Below, in pieces: positions 27,197 to 36,073 of a DNA stretch of 64,000 bases. The notes beneath the pieces are model-generated. The model did no database searches and was not told where the DNA came from. It saw nothing but the letters and a program-made list of their open reading frames with translations. The translations under genes were made by a program, and so were the position numbers. This DNA is from SB25 sp050180705 (GTDB lineage: Bacteria > Bacteroidota > Bacteroidia > Bacteroidales > Tenuifilaceae), in contig JBFXDX010000001.1 of NCBI GenBank assembly GCA_050180705.1, forward strand, positions 248,001 through 312,000, in the 5' to 3' direction. Each line of letters starts with the position of its first letter. The first letter of the stretch is position 1.

Positions 27197-28117
27197 TTAT
27201 TTTCTTTGTTTTCTCAATCTATAACCCACGTTTACTCCAACGCCCAAACTCACTTCCGTAAATTTGTCTAATTTATAAAACTTCGTAAATGCACTTAAAT
27301 GTCTGTAAGAGTATGTTATTTGCCCTTGGTACTCCATATTGTTTCTAAATATTGATACTTTTCCATTCACAAGCACCCATAAAGGTTTACCTAAATATGC
27401 TCTCAAACCGATTAATGGCCCGTATGAAACTTCACTTTTCCCCAATTTCTCAAACGAAAGTTCACTAATACCTCCTATAACTCCAATTCCCGTGATGTTT
27501 AAGTCATATAAGTCATAAAAAATTAAGTTCGTTTCAATTGAATTAATTCTTGATTTAAAATCTTGTTCATATGATAACTTACGATAAAACCATTTTAAAT
27601 CCATTTCAAAGTCGCATTTTAGAACTAAATGGTCAAATTCGAGTTGAGCATTTAATAATTCATTTTTATTAAAATCGGTCTGATAGTTTATTCCACTTTT
27701 TAATGTTGTTGCACGGAAAAAGGCGGGAAAAGAAAAATTTAATTGTCCGCCAAAAGGATTGTTTATTACCCCGCTATTAAAATAAATGCTAATTTTTTGA
27801 TGGTCAAAAGTGTCGATATGGCAATCCGATTTCATAATGACAGTTATACTGTCTTTTCCTTTTAATTTATATTCTAATGGAGCGAAACCAATAAATGAGA
27901 AAACTAGTATAGCATCTTTACTGTCAACTTCTATGCTAAATGCTCCATTAATGTCTGATGCTGTCGCTATTTTTGTCCCTTTAATTTCAACGATTACGCC
28001 TGGGAGTGGAAGTTTGTCATCTTTTGAAATTACGATTCCTGAAATCTTAATCTGAGACCAAGTGTCTAGCGAGTAAATTATTAAAATAAGAATTAATATC
28101 AGTTTTCTATTCATCAT
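27197..28117 (-). CDS. CarboxypepD_reg-like outer-membrane-type protein
   Basis: The 306-residue protein has a signal peptide (MMNRKLILILILIIYSLDTWSQ). A carboxypeptidase-like regulatory domain (about 24-95; KISGIVISKDDKLPLPGVIVEIKGT) is of the kind that begins TonB-dependent receptors. The rest is amphipathic beta strands ending in VSLGVGVNVGYRLRK, consistent with a small beta barrel. There is no plug or TonB box, so it is not a full receptor. It is a single cassette-like gene between attC-like repeats. Confidence 0.75.
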   Translation of the reverse strand: MMNRKLILILILIIYSLDTWSQIKISGIVISKDDKLPLPGVIVEIKGTKIATASDINGAFSIEVDSKDAILVFSFIGFAPLEYKLKGKDSITVIMKSDCHIDTFDHQKISIYFNSGVINNPFGGQLNFSFPAFFRATTLKSGINYQTDFNKNELLNAQLEFDHLVLKCDFEMDLKWFYRKLSYEQDFKSRINSIETNLIFYDLYDLNITGIGVIGGISELSFEKLGKSEVSYGPLIGLRAYLGKPLWVLVNGKVSIFRNNMEYQGQITYSYRHLSAFTKFYKLDKFTEVSLGVGVNVGYRLRKQRK

Positions 28118-28141
28118 CTGGATGTCGCAAAATTAAATGCA

Positions 28142-28319
28142 GCATAACGGTAAATGTATGAGTAGTAGCGGACTTTAAAGCGGTTCCGTATCAAGTTACC
28201 AAGTAGCCAAAACTGCACCTTAGTTAAATAGTCAAATCGGCAGATTTGGCGGGGCTGATTAAAGCTACAAACGCCCAAATACCCACAGAAACCGCTATTA
28301 CTTATACATATTGTTAGCC
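28142..28319 (-). repeat. attC-like repeat
   Basis: The 178-bp element's ends are complementary. The minus strand starts GGCTAACAATATGTATAAGT followed by AATAGCGG, and ends CCGCTACTACTCATACATTT followed by ACCGTTATGC. The start core GGCTAAC overlaps the TAA stop codon of the FRG gene, and GTTATGC ends the other side. Confidence 0.6.
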
Positions 28320-29162
28320 ATAGTTGTTTATTATCCTGTCCTTTGTATCATTAATTAAAATCTCAAATCTGTTTTTCAATGATTTTAAATATCCTTCCAT
28401 GCCAGGGAATAAAGATGCTGAAGTAATATTCATTCTTTCCAAGTCTCTGATTATCTCTTCTTTCCATTTCTTTTTTATTCTAATCTTGTAGTAAGGACTA
28501 CATTTTGGCATGTTTTTCAATATCTCATGATTTGCTTTTAAATTACTCTCAAAATTTGAATTAATATCACCTTGACATAAAAAACAACCACTTTGCTGAA
28601 TCATCCTATCAAATTTGAAGAAAGGTTGAACAATATCAATAAATTGTCTTTGTTTTTTTCCGAGTACAAGAGCTTGAAATAATCCGTCATCACTTATATT
28701 TCCTCCTTCTCTGTATGCCTTAATCTCTGGTGAATCATTATCATATTTCAATCTAAACAAATGTTTCGTTGAACTTGTAAGTTCTAAATAGTTAATAGCA
28801 TAAATCGAACAATCTGAATCAGAATCAATAATTGCAAAATATGTTGCGACATACTGAGATTGAGAGAAATCAAGCAATCTTGTCGGTATTCCATAGTGTT
28901 GAAGAGTCGACAAGATTTGAAAATCACTGTGAACTGAATATTTTGAAGAATATAAATGAGGATTTCTTTTAAAATCTCTAATATAGAAATCCTCAAACAT
29001 TTTCTTTTTGTAATCTATTTCCACAGATAAATTTACTCTATCAATCGAGGATTCAAGTTTCCATGAATAATCTGACTGTCCTCTAAAAATCCAATTTGAA
29101 TTTAGGGAAGACAAAAAGTCCTTCAAATTATTCCAGCTTTTATATTCTAATTCGTTGTACAT
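28314..29162 (-). CDS. FRG-domain protein
   Basis: The 282-residue protein has the FRG domain (about 15-130: WIFRGQSDYSWKLESSIDR, then LQHYGIPTRLLDFSQSQYVATYFAI), followed by a region with KKKWKEEIIRDLERMNIT. FRG domains are common in defence islands and toxin-like proteins, and their catalytic role is unknown. It is the first gene of a minus-strand array of cassettes. The longer repeat with a promoter candidate (29185-29362) lies directly upstream. The start ATG 29162 is 23 bp from that repeat. The final TAA overlaps the next repeat core. Confidence 0.87.
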   Translation of the reverse strand: MYNELEYKSWNNLKDFLSSLNSNWIFRGQSDYSWKLESSIDRVNLSVEIDYKKKMFEDFYIRDFKRNPHLYSSKYSVHSDFQILSTLQHYGIPTRLLDFSQSQYVATYFAIIDSDSDCSIYAINYLELTSSTKHLFRLKYDNDSPEIKAYREGGNISDDGLFQALVLGKKQRQFIDIVQPFFKFDRMIQQSGCFLCQGDINSNFESNLKANHEILKNMPKCSPYYKIRIKKKWKEEIIRDLERMNITSASLFPGMEGYLKSLKNRFEILINDTKDRIINNYG

Positions 29163-29184
29163 TTTGTGTCTCTAATTCAATTAT

Positions 29185-29362
29185 GGCCAACTCACTTATA
29201 TATGTACTAAAACTACATTTATCACTCCTTTTTCAATGTGTAATATGTAGCTTTTGTTACATATTATTTCACTATAAAACTAGCAAAATATTTCTATAAT
29301 ACTACAATATCAACTTTCGCTATTCAGTATGCTTAATTATGATTGGAGTGGAATTGTTACCG
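29185..29362 (-). repeat. Long promoter-bearing repeat R1, copy a
   Basis: The element is shared with 57928-58086 and 61183-61355. Its minus-strand right end is GTTGGCC just upstream of the FRG start, and the other end reads CGGTAAC. Conserved inside are GCTAGTTTTATAGTGAAATA (with TAGTTTTA as a -7-like box at 29275-29282) and AAAAGCTACAT. The promoter faces the array. Confidence 0.6.
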
Positions 29363-29679
29363 CCTGTTCGTTGTTTGTTGTTCGTGAAGAACTATGGGTT
29401 GACGGTTGATTGTGAAGAACGATGAGTTGTTCATTTTCCATTCTCCCTGAACTTCTTTCCTTTAACGCTTCAAGTTGACTGTTGATAGTTGATCGTGAAG
29501 AACGATGGGGTAATGGTTGTTCGTAAAAGGTATTCTTCCTTTTAACGTTTAACGTCTCACGTTTAACGTTCACAGTGGTTCGTTGATTGTAAAGGCATTC
29601 TTCCTTTTAACATTTAACGTTTAACAAACCATCTACTTCCTCGACCGTCCTACTTACAAACGCCATACACCATACGCAC
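29363..29679. repeat. Low-complexity repeat region
   Basis: Short degenerate repeats (GAAGAACGATG, TTGTTCGT, TTTAACGTTTAACGT) fill this stretch. Short open frames here are made by the repeats and are not considered genes. Confidence 0.6.
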
Positions 29680-29720
29680 AAAAAAACTACCCCACATCTT
29701 TTACGGATAGTGGGGGATTG
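29680..29720 (-). terminator. Rho-independent terminator of the FN3-like gene
   Basis: On the minus strand CCCCAC (loop of 14) GTGGGG is followed by TAGTTTTTTT, 30 bp past the stop of the 29750-30364 gene. Confidence 0.8.
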
Positions 29721-29749
29721 TTTTTTTGAGCTGCCCTTTACAGCTTGCT

Positions 29750-30364
29750 TTACTGCACTATTTTGAATACTGGAGTGCAGTAGGCTGTAGTACCCTCCTT
29801 GGTTACTGCAGCCGACCTAAACCAGTACATTCTTGCAGGGGTTAAATTTTCAACCTCAAACTTGGCCTGGGTGCTAGCTCCAGCTAATGTCCAGTTCTCC
29901 TCGGCAGTGGGTGTATCGCCCTGGTAGTACTGCCATAGGTAGCTCTTTGCCCCGGCAAAAGCCTTCCGCTTTAGGAATACAGTGCCAGGTATATGATTCT
30001 GTGTAACGCTAAACTCGGGTCGCGTTGCAGGGCTATAGCTCTTGGATAGGTTAAATCCACTACTGAGTATAACGGCCTCGTCGCCTTCGGAAACCCGATC
30101 GACATAGTCGGCAAGCCTACGGAATATTCTGTCTGCTTTAATCTCGGTATCTCGCATTGTTGCAGTGGCGGCCTTACCGCCATTTAGAGCAGCAACCTGG
30201 TTAGCTTCCAGCTCGTCCACAATGGCCTTGGCCGTAGTCAATGGCACATCGGGCGTTGGAAACAATGGGTTGTCGGTCATATCCGCTATTACCTTACGGA
30301 AAAATACCAACTTAACTGCTATTGAGAACCGAATAAAATCAAGTATCAATTTTAATCTTCTCAT
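29750..30364 (-). CDS. Protein with fibronectin type III-like domain
   Basis: This 204-residue protein starts MRRLKLILDFIRFSIAVKL, then has an N-terminal helical section (DNPLFPTPDVPLTTAKAIVDELEANQVAALNGGKAATATMRD, about 31-72) and a C-terminal FN3-like beta domain (about 120-204; WTLAGASTQAKFEVENLTPARMYWFRSAAV). No signal peptide is convincing. Similar proteins occur in many Bacteroidota without known function. It is more GC-rich than the cassette genes around it. Its own terminator follows. Confidence 0.75.
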   Translation of the reverse strand: MRRLKLILDFIRFSIAVKLVFFRKVIADMTDNPLFPTPDVPLTTAKAIVDELEANQVAALNGGKAATATMRDTEIKADRIFRRLADYVDRVSEGDEAVILSSGFNLSKSYSPATRPEFSVTQNHIPGTVFLKRKAFAGAKSYLWQYYQGDTPTAEENWTLAGASTQAKFEVENLTPARMYWFRSAAVTKEGTTAYCTPVFKIVQ

Positions 30365-30692
30365 ATTTAGAATTTTAAATAGTTAAAAACTAAAGGCATC
30401 TAGCAAATTAGTAAAGGGCAAAACTCAAAAAAGGCATAAAGAAGTAGAATTACTCAAAAATAAGGGGAATCCCTTTCGAAAACGTTTTTTTCTAGAACCT
30501 AACCGGTAATAGTTTTTTTAAGAATGAACTATTTTATATCAAATTTCGGGAAATACTGTTTAATATTCAATATGCTTATATAAATTTCTGTAAATATTAA
30601 GATGATTTTGATCATCTTATTGAAATACATATATACTTAAAGCATTAATCATATCACAAGTTATCATAAATCAACTATAAACAAAATTTAAC
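30365..30692. other. Intergenic stretch, nothing recognised
   Basis: This 328-bp AT-rich spacer has no supportable gene or repeat. It precedes the 21-bp repeat array. Confidence 0.4.
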
Positions 30693-30975
30693 TAAGGTTG
30701 CTTTTGTTCTTTGCAAGCTTGTTTACAAACAAAACATGCTTGTTTTGTTCAAGAACATGCTTGCATACAAACAAAACATGCTTGCATACAAACAAAACAT
30801 GCTTGTTTTGTTCAAGAACATGCTTGCATACGAATAAAAGATGCTTGCTTTGTTCAAGAACATTCTTGTTTCTGTTGCTTACTTAGGGGTGAACTCGTAA
30901 AAAGATGATCAGATGTTGATGACTAATAGGATTGTAAGAAAATTTCTTTCTTTTAGCATTTAACGTCTGTTACTA
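30693..30975. repeat. 21-bp tandem-repeat element, copy 1
   Basis: Alternating 21-bp units built around AACATGCTTG (for example TTGCATACAAACAAAACATGC and TTTTGTTCAAGAACATGCTTG) run from about 30710 to 30870. They are flanked by GGTTGCTTTTGTTCTTTGCA on one side and GTTGCTTACTTA, then CTAATAGGATT and AAGAAAATTTCTT, on the other. An inverted, longer copy is at 56190-56645. All frames are open because 21 is a multiple of three; it is not coding. Confidence 0.8.
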
Positions 30976-31337
30976 ATTGCTAATTGTTATATTCTGTTTT
31001 TTGTCTTCAAGCGTTTTACTCTGACTTTTCTTTCTTTTGCGCCTATCAGCGGCAACGTTAATAATTTCATCGGAGTACTTTTGTTGCCAGCATTTGTAAC
31101 GAGAATTAAAACGGTATGGTAGGCCAAATTTCACCCAAACTTTCTTAACGCTCATCAGATCCGACTCTATCTCGCATACCAACTAGCAACGAAAACTCGT
31201 CTCATACCCACTTAAATTTACTTTCTTTTGCTTGAATTGGTTCATGTTGATAGTCAAGGTTTGGTGTCAATTTTTCTACAATAGCTTGTCTTTTGTTGTC
31301 AAACTATTATAGAATAAGACAAAGAATAAAGTCATGC
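30976..31337. other. Intergenic stretch before the plus-strand cassette
   Basis: No convincing gene. A 69-codon minus-strand frame (30973-31182) with a Lys/Arg-rich end has no recognisable family and overlaps the end of the repeat element, so it was not called. Confidence 0.35.
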
Positions 31338-31472
31338 CCATAACAAGCGGTTACTTTTACTAAAGCTGATGATGTAGATGCAAAATTTTTATTACTTTTA
31401 ATTTTGTTTTTAGCTGAGTGTACTGCTGTTGGCCATTTACTGCCCTGCATTTTAAATCGCCAACCGTTAAGG
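31338..31472 (+). repeat. attC-like repeat, plus orientation
   Basis: The element starts CCATAAC and ends GTTAAGG (31466-31472). Its interior (TGATGATGTAGATGCA, TTTTTATTACTTTTAA) matches the minus-strand repeats at 25529 and 27055 in the opposite orientation. It directly precedes the plus-strand acetyltransferase gene. Confidence 0.55.
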
Positions 31473-31508
31473 GTTATTTTATAAAATCATCGAAAAAAGA
31501 ATTATACG

Positions 31509-32108
31509 ATGAAGAGTGAGAAAGAAAAAATGATTTCAGGAAAGCCATATAAAGCTTTTGGCGAAGAGTTATTGGCCGAAAGGCAACATGCAAAGGAATT
31601 GATATTTGAGTTTAATTCCTTGCATCCAAAACAGATTGAACAAAAAAATGAAATATTAAAAAGCCTTTTAGGAAAAACAAAAGATAAATTCTTTATAGAA
31701 TCACCATTCCGTTGCGATTATGGATATAATATCGAGATTGGGGCGAATTTTTACTCTAACTATAATTTGATTATCCTCGATTGTGCAAAAGTTACAGTTG
31801 GAGATAATGTTTTAATAGGCCCCAATGTTGGAATTTATACCGCAGGACATCCATTACATTACGAAATAAGAAACCAAGAATATGAATATGCTTTTCCTAT
31901 TACAATAGGGGATAATGTTTGGATAGGTGGAAATGTTGTGATTAATCCAGGTGTTTCCATTGGTAAAAATTCGGTAATTGGTTCGGGAAGTATTGTTACT
32001 AAGGATATCCCAAGTAATGTAATTGCAGTAGGAAATCCTTGCAAGGTTTTGAGAAAACTAACCGATGACGATAGACAATACTATTTTAGAAATTTAAAGA
32101 TGGAATAA
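31509..32108 (+). CDS. Sugar O-acetyltransferase (Maa/LacA type)
   Basis: The 199-residue protein begins MKSEKEKMISGKPYKAFGEE, closely matching the start of maltose O-acetyltransferase Maa, so the ATG at 31509 is well supported. A Mac domain (about 5-58) is followed by a hexapeptide left-handed beta helix with the catalytic His in TAGHPLHYE and DNVWIGGNVVINPGVSIG. It transfers acetyl from acetyl-CoA to a sugar; the acceptor is uncertain. It is 37 bp from an attC-like repeat and is the only plus-strand cassette candidate. It is divergent from the paralogue at 9495-10091. Confidence 0.92.
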   Translation: MKSEKEKMISGKPYKAFGEELLAERQHAKELIFEFNSLHPKQIEQKNEILKSLLGKTKDKFFIESPFRCDYGYNIEIGANFYSNYNLIILDCAKVTVGDNVLIGPNVGIYTAGHPLHYEIRNQEYEYAFPITIGDNVWIGGNVVINPGVSIGKNSVIGSGSIVTKDIPSNVIAVGNPCKVLRKLTDDDRQYYFRNLKME

Positions 32109-32151
32109 AAACAACCGTTGACAATAGTGGTAATACTTTAAAGAAAATATC

Positions 32152-32865
32152 ATGATACAAAATCGACGATATGGATTGATCATTTTATTGCTACTTTTCT
32201 CATCCTGCGAGAAATGGTTTAATAAAGATGAAAAATTTGTTGAATGTAACTCCAACTGCTATAATATTACATTAAATGGAGTAATTGTAAATAAAGTTAC
32301 CAATAGTGGCATAGAAAACATTCCGTTAACATTAAGGTGGGTAAAGCCTATGTGTTTATTTTGTTCTGAAAATATAATAGATAAGAATGTAAGTAACAAT
32401 TTAGGTGAGTTTAATTTTAGTAATTATATCGATACTAGTTATTTTTTTAATGACTATCATTTAAATATATCAGTACCGGATAATAAGAATTTTATTATTT
32501 TCCCAAGTGATAAGTGCATTTCGATATACGGTTTAGATGACAGCAATATAGAAAACCTGAAGTTCGAATTTTATCCAAAAACACAACTTCAAATTCAAAT
32601 TGAAAGGATAAATGATGACGTTTTTGAAACATTTATTGTTGAACATACTTTTAAAGAGAATTTCGGCTATGTTGATTGTGTGATTTTTAAATCAAGCAGT
32701 AACCAATACACTTATCCATTAAATGATACACTTAATGTAGAAACAGCCTCAGATATAAAAACATACATAAAGTGGATAAAATCATCAAATTTGAGCCAAA
32801 TAATAATGAAAGACTCATTAATATGCAAAAAGAATGAACTTAATGTTTTTAAAATTAAATATTAA
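32152..32865 (+). CDS. Lipoprotein of unknown function
   Basis: The 237-residue protein has a lipoprotein signal (MIQNRRYGLIILLLLFSSC, Cys19). The mature part contains five more Cys in its first 90 residues (VECNSNCYN, PMCLFC) and beta-rich segments (a possible Ig-like start, NITLNGVIVNKVTNSGIENIPLTLRW). The family is not recognised. It lies 43 bp after the acetyltransferase gene on the same strand and is followed by the Kelch protein after 132 bp. Confidence 0.75.
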   Translation: MIQNRRYGLIILLLLFSSCEKWFNKDEKFVECNSNCYNITLNGVIVNKVTNSGIENIPLTLRWVKPMCLFCSENIIDKNVSNNLGEFNFSNYIDTSYFFNDYHLNISVPDNKNFIIFPSDKCISIYGLDDSNIENLKFEFYPKTQLQIQIERINDDVFETFIVEHTFKENFGYVDCVIFKSSSNQYTYPLNDTLNVETASDIKTYIKWIKSSNLSQIIMKDSLICKKNELNVFKIKY

Positions 32866-32997
32866 TAAAGTACAATGACAAAACACCTAGCCCCAAATAT
32901 GATTATTTTATGTTTTTACAGTATTTAGTCTGAAATATTAATAATAATCGATTTAAAATCCAGAGAACTTTGCTAAAAAATTTTAATATAATCAGAT

Positions 32998-34311
32998 ATG
33001 AAACTTATTCGGAATGACAAATTGTTAGTTTTTATAAATCTTGTGGTATTTTTAATATTCACCGTATATATTTCAAATGCTCAAAATGTTAAAGCGATTG
33101 TGATTAATGAGCAATCTAATACACCAATAGTAGGTGTAAATGTATATGTAAAAAAAATTGCGATTGGAACAACTACAGATGATAAAGGAGAATTTAAACT
33201 TAAATATTTCTCAAAAATCAGTGAAAATGACACATTAAATTTTTCTTGCGTTGGGTATGAATCCCAAAGAATTACATTTTCCGAATTAAAAGTAAATAAG
33301 TATATCGTCAAATTATCGGAAAGTGTTCAACGTATAAAAGAAGTAACAGTTACATATAAGCAGCAACAAAAACTTCAAGTTTCCTATTCCAAATTAGCTT
33401 CATTACAAGAAGGGTTAAAATCATTTGGGTCGGTTTTAATTGACGATAAAATATGGGTTATAGGTGGAGACATGTCATGGTTCCACAAGCAAGCCTCTTT
33501 ATCATGGGAAGATTATAGCGATAAGCAATATGTGTATGATATTCATACTAATAAATGGGCAACTTCTAGTTTGGACTTTAGTAAGAGAGCGTATCATAAT
33601 ATCCTTAACTATAATGATAAAATATATGTTATAGGAGGAAAAACGCTATCTAGAAACAAACGATTGGAACGTCTGAATGATAAAATTGAGGTTTACAACA
33701 TTAAGCAGAATACAATTCTTGTGGATAATACAAACCCTCATCAAGCGGTTAACTTTGCATCATTCGTCCATAATGATAACTTAATTGTAGTTGGTGGATC
33801 TACTAAAATTAAAGTAAATGGGGAGAAAGAGTGTTCCAACAAAGTTCATTTATTCAATCTGAAAACCGGATATTGGTATGAATTAGATGATATGCCTATT
33901 GCTAAAGAAACAAAAGGCATTCTCATTCATAATATGATATACTTAATTGGTGGATACAATTTTAAACCCCTTGATGAAATTGAAACATATAATATAGAAA
34001 CTGGAGAATGGAACGTTGAAGGGCATTTGTTTTATAATGTTGCAAGACCTGCTATAGCATATAATGATAGTATTATTTATATCTTCGAATATGGCCGAAT
34101 ACAAACCTATAACATTATTACAAAACAACTAAATCTGTATTCAATAGATTTATGGTTAAATTCTTGCGAATTATTTTGTGCAAATAATAAACTTTATATA
34201 CTTGGTGGAACTATTAATGATGAAACTCTTATTCAACCATCTTCAGACTTATATAGTATTGATTTAAATGAATTTAAAAGAGTTGTGATTTATGATACAA
34301 AGGTTTTATAA
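32998..34311 (+). CDS. CarboxypepD_reg-like and Kelch-repeat protein
   Basis: The 437-residue exported protein starts with an N-terminal hydrophobic signal (LLVFINLVVFLIFTVYISNAQ). A carboxypeptidase regulatory-like domain follows (about 30-112; VKAIVINEQSNTPIVGVNVYVKKI). Kelch-type repeats then run from about 140 to 430 (KIWVIGG, KIYVIGG, NLIVVGG, MIYLIGGYN, KLYILGGT), giving a probable beta propeller. Such proteins are usually surface or periplasmic binding or scaffold proteins. No partner operon gene is apparent; the terminator at 34392-34433 follows. Confidence 0.85.
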   Translation: MKLIRNDKLLVFINLVVFLIFTVYISNAQNVKAIVINEQSNTPIVGVNVYVKKIAIGTTTDDKGEFKLKYFSKISENDTLNFSCVGYESQRITFSELKVNKYIVKLSESVQRIKEVTVTYKQQQKLQVSYSKLASLQEGLKSFGSVLIDDKIWVIGGDMSWFHKQASLSWEDYSDKQYVYDIHTNKWATSSLDFSKRAYHNILNYNDKIYVIGGKTLSRNKRLERLNDKIEVYNIKQNTILVDNTNPHQAVNFASFVHNDNLIVVGGSTKIKVNGEKECSNKVHLFNLKTGYWYELDDMPIAKETKGILIHNMIYLIGGYNFKPLDEIETYNIETGEWNVEGHLFYNVARPAIAYNDSIIYIFEYGRIQTYNIITKQLNLYSIDLWLNSCELFCANNKLYILGGTINDETLIQPSSDLYSIDLNEFKRVVIYDTKVL

Positions 34312-34391
34312 TTAATAGATATATGAACAATGGTCTATATTTGACATTATAAGGTTCATGCTTATTGTAATCCCCACATAAGAATTTCTTA

Positions 34392-34433
34392 AAAACTAAA
34401 CCCTGTCAAGTTAATCTGACAGGGTTTAGTTTT
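34392..34433. terminator. Strong bidirectional terminator
   Basis: A perfect 17-bp stem (AAAACTAAACCCTGTCA, 34392-34408, and TGACAGGGTTTAGTTTT, 34417-34433) with an 8-nt loop carries A-rich and T-rich outer ends. It terminates the Kelch gene upstream. Confidence 0.9.
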
Positions 34434-34563
34434 ATAGTATCTATAAGTTGTAAGTAAATCTACATTTAATAATAATGGATGTAAGAAGGAACTATTGTAA
34501 TAAAAAGAGCTTGATAATCACAAAATAGGTATCTTTATAGTTAATTAGACAAAAACCTAAACA

Positions 34564-36009
34564 ATGAAGCAGTTTACCATAGCCATTTGGATGATTTTTT
34601 CGCTTTTTAGCTGCGATAAAGACAATTCAAAACCAAAAAATGTAAATACAGTAGTGCATATTACCGTTTTATATACAAATGATGAACATGGCTGGATGGC
34701 TCCTGAAGGAGATTATGGCGGAGCTCCAAGTCTAATGTATAAATGGAAAGAAAATGAGGGATACAATGGTTCTGACAATTATCTTATACTAAGTGGTGGC
34801 GATATGTGGTCGGGCCCATCTATTTCAACATGGTTTCAGGGAGAATCAATGGTTGATGTTATGAATGCAATGCATTATGATGCCGCTGTAATAGGCAACC
34901 ATGAATTTGATTATACTGTTGATGTTTTAAAACAACGATTGTCGGAACAAACATTTCCTTTACTTGCCTCAAATATTATTGAAACGGCCACAAATGGAAT
35001 TCCCGATTTTGCACAGCCCTACATCATAAAAGAAATTGATGGTGTAAAGGTTGGCATTATAGGCTTAGCTTCACAAAGTACACCAGTAAGTACATTCCCC
35101 ACAAATGTCAAGGATTATCAGTTCACCGATTACGCAACGGCTGTTGATAAGTATGCAAGGGAAGCAAAAGCAAATGGAGCTACTGTACTAATACTTATAG
35201 GACATATATGTAGTAGCGAGATGAATAGTTTGATAAGTGTGGCAAAGCAAGATGGAATTTGTATTATAGGAGGTGCACATTGCCATCAGTGGTACACCAA
35301 TGTAAGTAACGGTGTTGTATTAATAGAAGCAGGATGCTATATGAGGGCTTACTGCAAGGTGGAATTTGACTATAGTAAGATTGACTCTACCACCTCTAAT
35401 TTCGAGTATAAAATAGTTAATAACACATTGGATGGTGCCGATGACAGTATTAAATCAATTGTAAATTATTGGAAAACTGAGACCGATAACGAATTGTCGG
35501 AACAGATTGCCTACACTGATGCTACTATAGGTCAAGCCTCCGCAGAAATGCGTAATATGGTATGCGATTCGTGGTTGTATAAATTTTCCGATGCCGATGT
35601 TGCATTAACAAATGGTGGAGGAATTCGCCAAAACATTCCATTAGGCACAATTAGCCTTAGTACAATAGTAGGGTTGTTGCCTTTCGAAAACGATATAGTA
35701 AAACTAGAATTAACAGGGGCACAACTGAAGGAGATGGCCTTGGCCAGTGATATTTGTATGGGAGGTATGACCACTATTGGTGGTTTCTATTTGTCGAATG
35801 GTACAGAAATCAACGATGCTTCTATTTACACAGTGCTTACAACGGATTATTTGTATGCCCGCAGCGATTATAATTTTTCCACTTATGATACCGATCCTGT
35901 TTACACTTACACAAACTATCGAGAGCCACTTATTGATTGGATGAAGTCGATAAATACCAGTACTGCAAGTCCACTGTCAGGCTATCTTGATTATACAAGT
36001 AGGCGGTAG
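34564..36009 (+). CDS. 5'-nucleotidase/UshA-like metallophosphoesterase lipoprotein
   Basis: The 481-residue lipoprotein (signal ending LFSC, Cys17) has an N-terminal metallophosphoesterase domain with TNDEHG (Asp40, His42), LSGGDMWSG, VIGNHEFDY, LIGHICS and GGAHCHQW, the dinuclear metal-binding set. A C-terminal 5'-nucleotidase domain (about 325-480) has ALTNGGGIRQNIPLG and ISLSTIVGLLPFEND. It should hydrolyse nucleoside phosphates, 2',3'-cyclic nucleotides or UDP-sugars outside the cytoplasm. A TATCTTTA box near 34530 might be its promoter. It is followed by the DUF4350-like gene 64 bp later. Confidence 0.92.
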   Translation: MKQFTIAIWMIFSLFSCDKDNSKPKNVNTVVHITVLYTNDEHGWMAPEGDYGGAPSLMYKWKENEGYNGSDNYLILSGGDMWSGPSISTWFQGESMVDVMNAMHYDAAVIGNHEFDYTVDVLKQRLSEQTFPLLASNIIETATNGIPDFAQPYIIKEIDGVKVGIIGLASQSTPVSTFPTNVKDYQFTDYATAVDKYAREAKANGATVLILIGHICSSEMNSLISVAKQDGICIIGGAHCHQWYTNVSNGVVLIEAGCYMRAYCKVEFDYSKIDSTTSNFEYKIVNNTLDGADDSIKSIVNYWKTETDNELSEQIAYTDATIGQASAEMRNMVCDSWLYKFSDADVALTNGGGIRQNIPLGTISLSTIVGLLPFENDIVKLELTGAQLKEMALASDICMGGMTTIGGFYLSNGTEINDASIYTVLTTDYLYARSDYNFSTYDTDPVYTYTNYREPLIDWMKSINTSTASPLSGYLDYTSRR

Positions 36010-36073
36010 GTGAATGTTAAAAAGTGCATTGTAAAATAGAGAATGGAAGAATGTTAATGAAATTCCTCATAAT

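Noticed and set aside
24920..29362. Ordinary operon instead of cassettes
   Set aside because: Genes are unrelated in function, gaps are occupied by palindromic repeats, and repeats are homologous between gaps, which an operon would not show. The cassette reading is kept but is unproven.
30698..30908. Two overlapping plus-strand frames of 62-65 codons
   Set aside because: Same repeat effect as at 56.3 kb: both frames read the tandem units.
30693..30975. Possible CRISPR array
   Set aside because: Units are contiguous 21-bp repeats with no unique spacers and there are no cas genes.
30973..31182. 69-codon minus-strand frame with basic C-terminus
   Set aside because: No family, no clear start signal, overlaps the end of a repeat element. 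It may be a remnant but cannot be supported.
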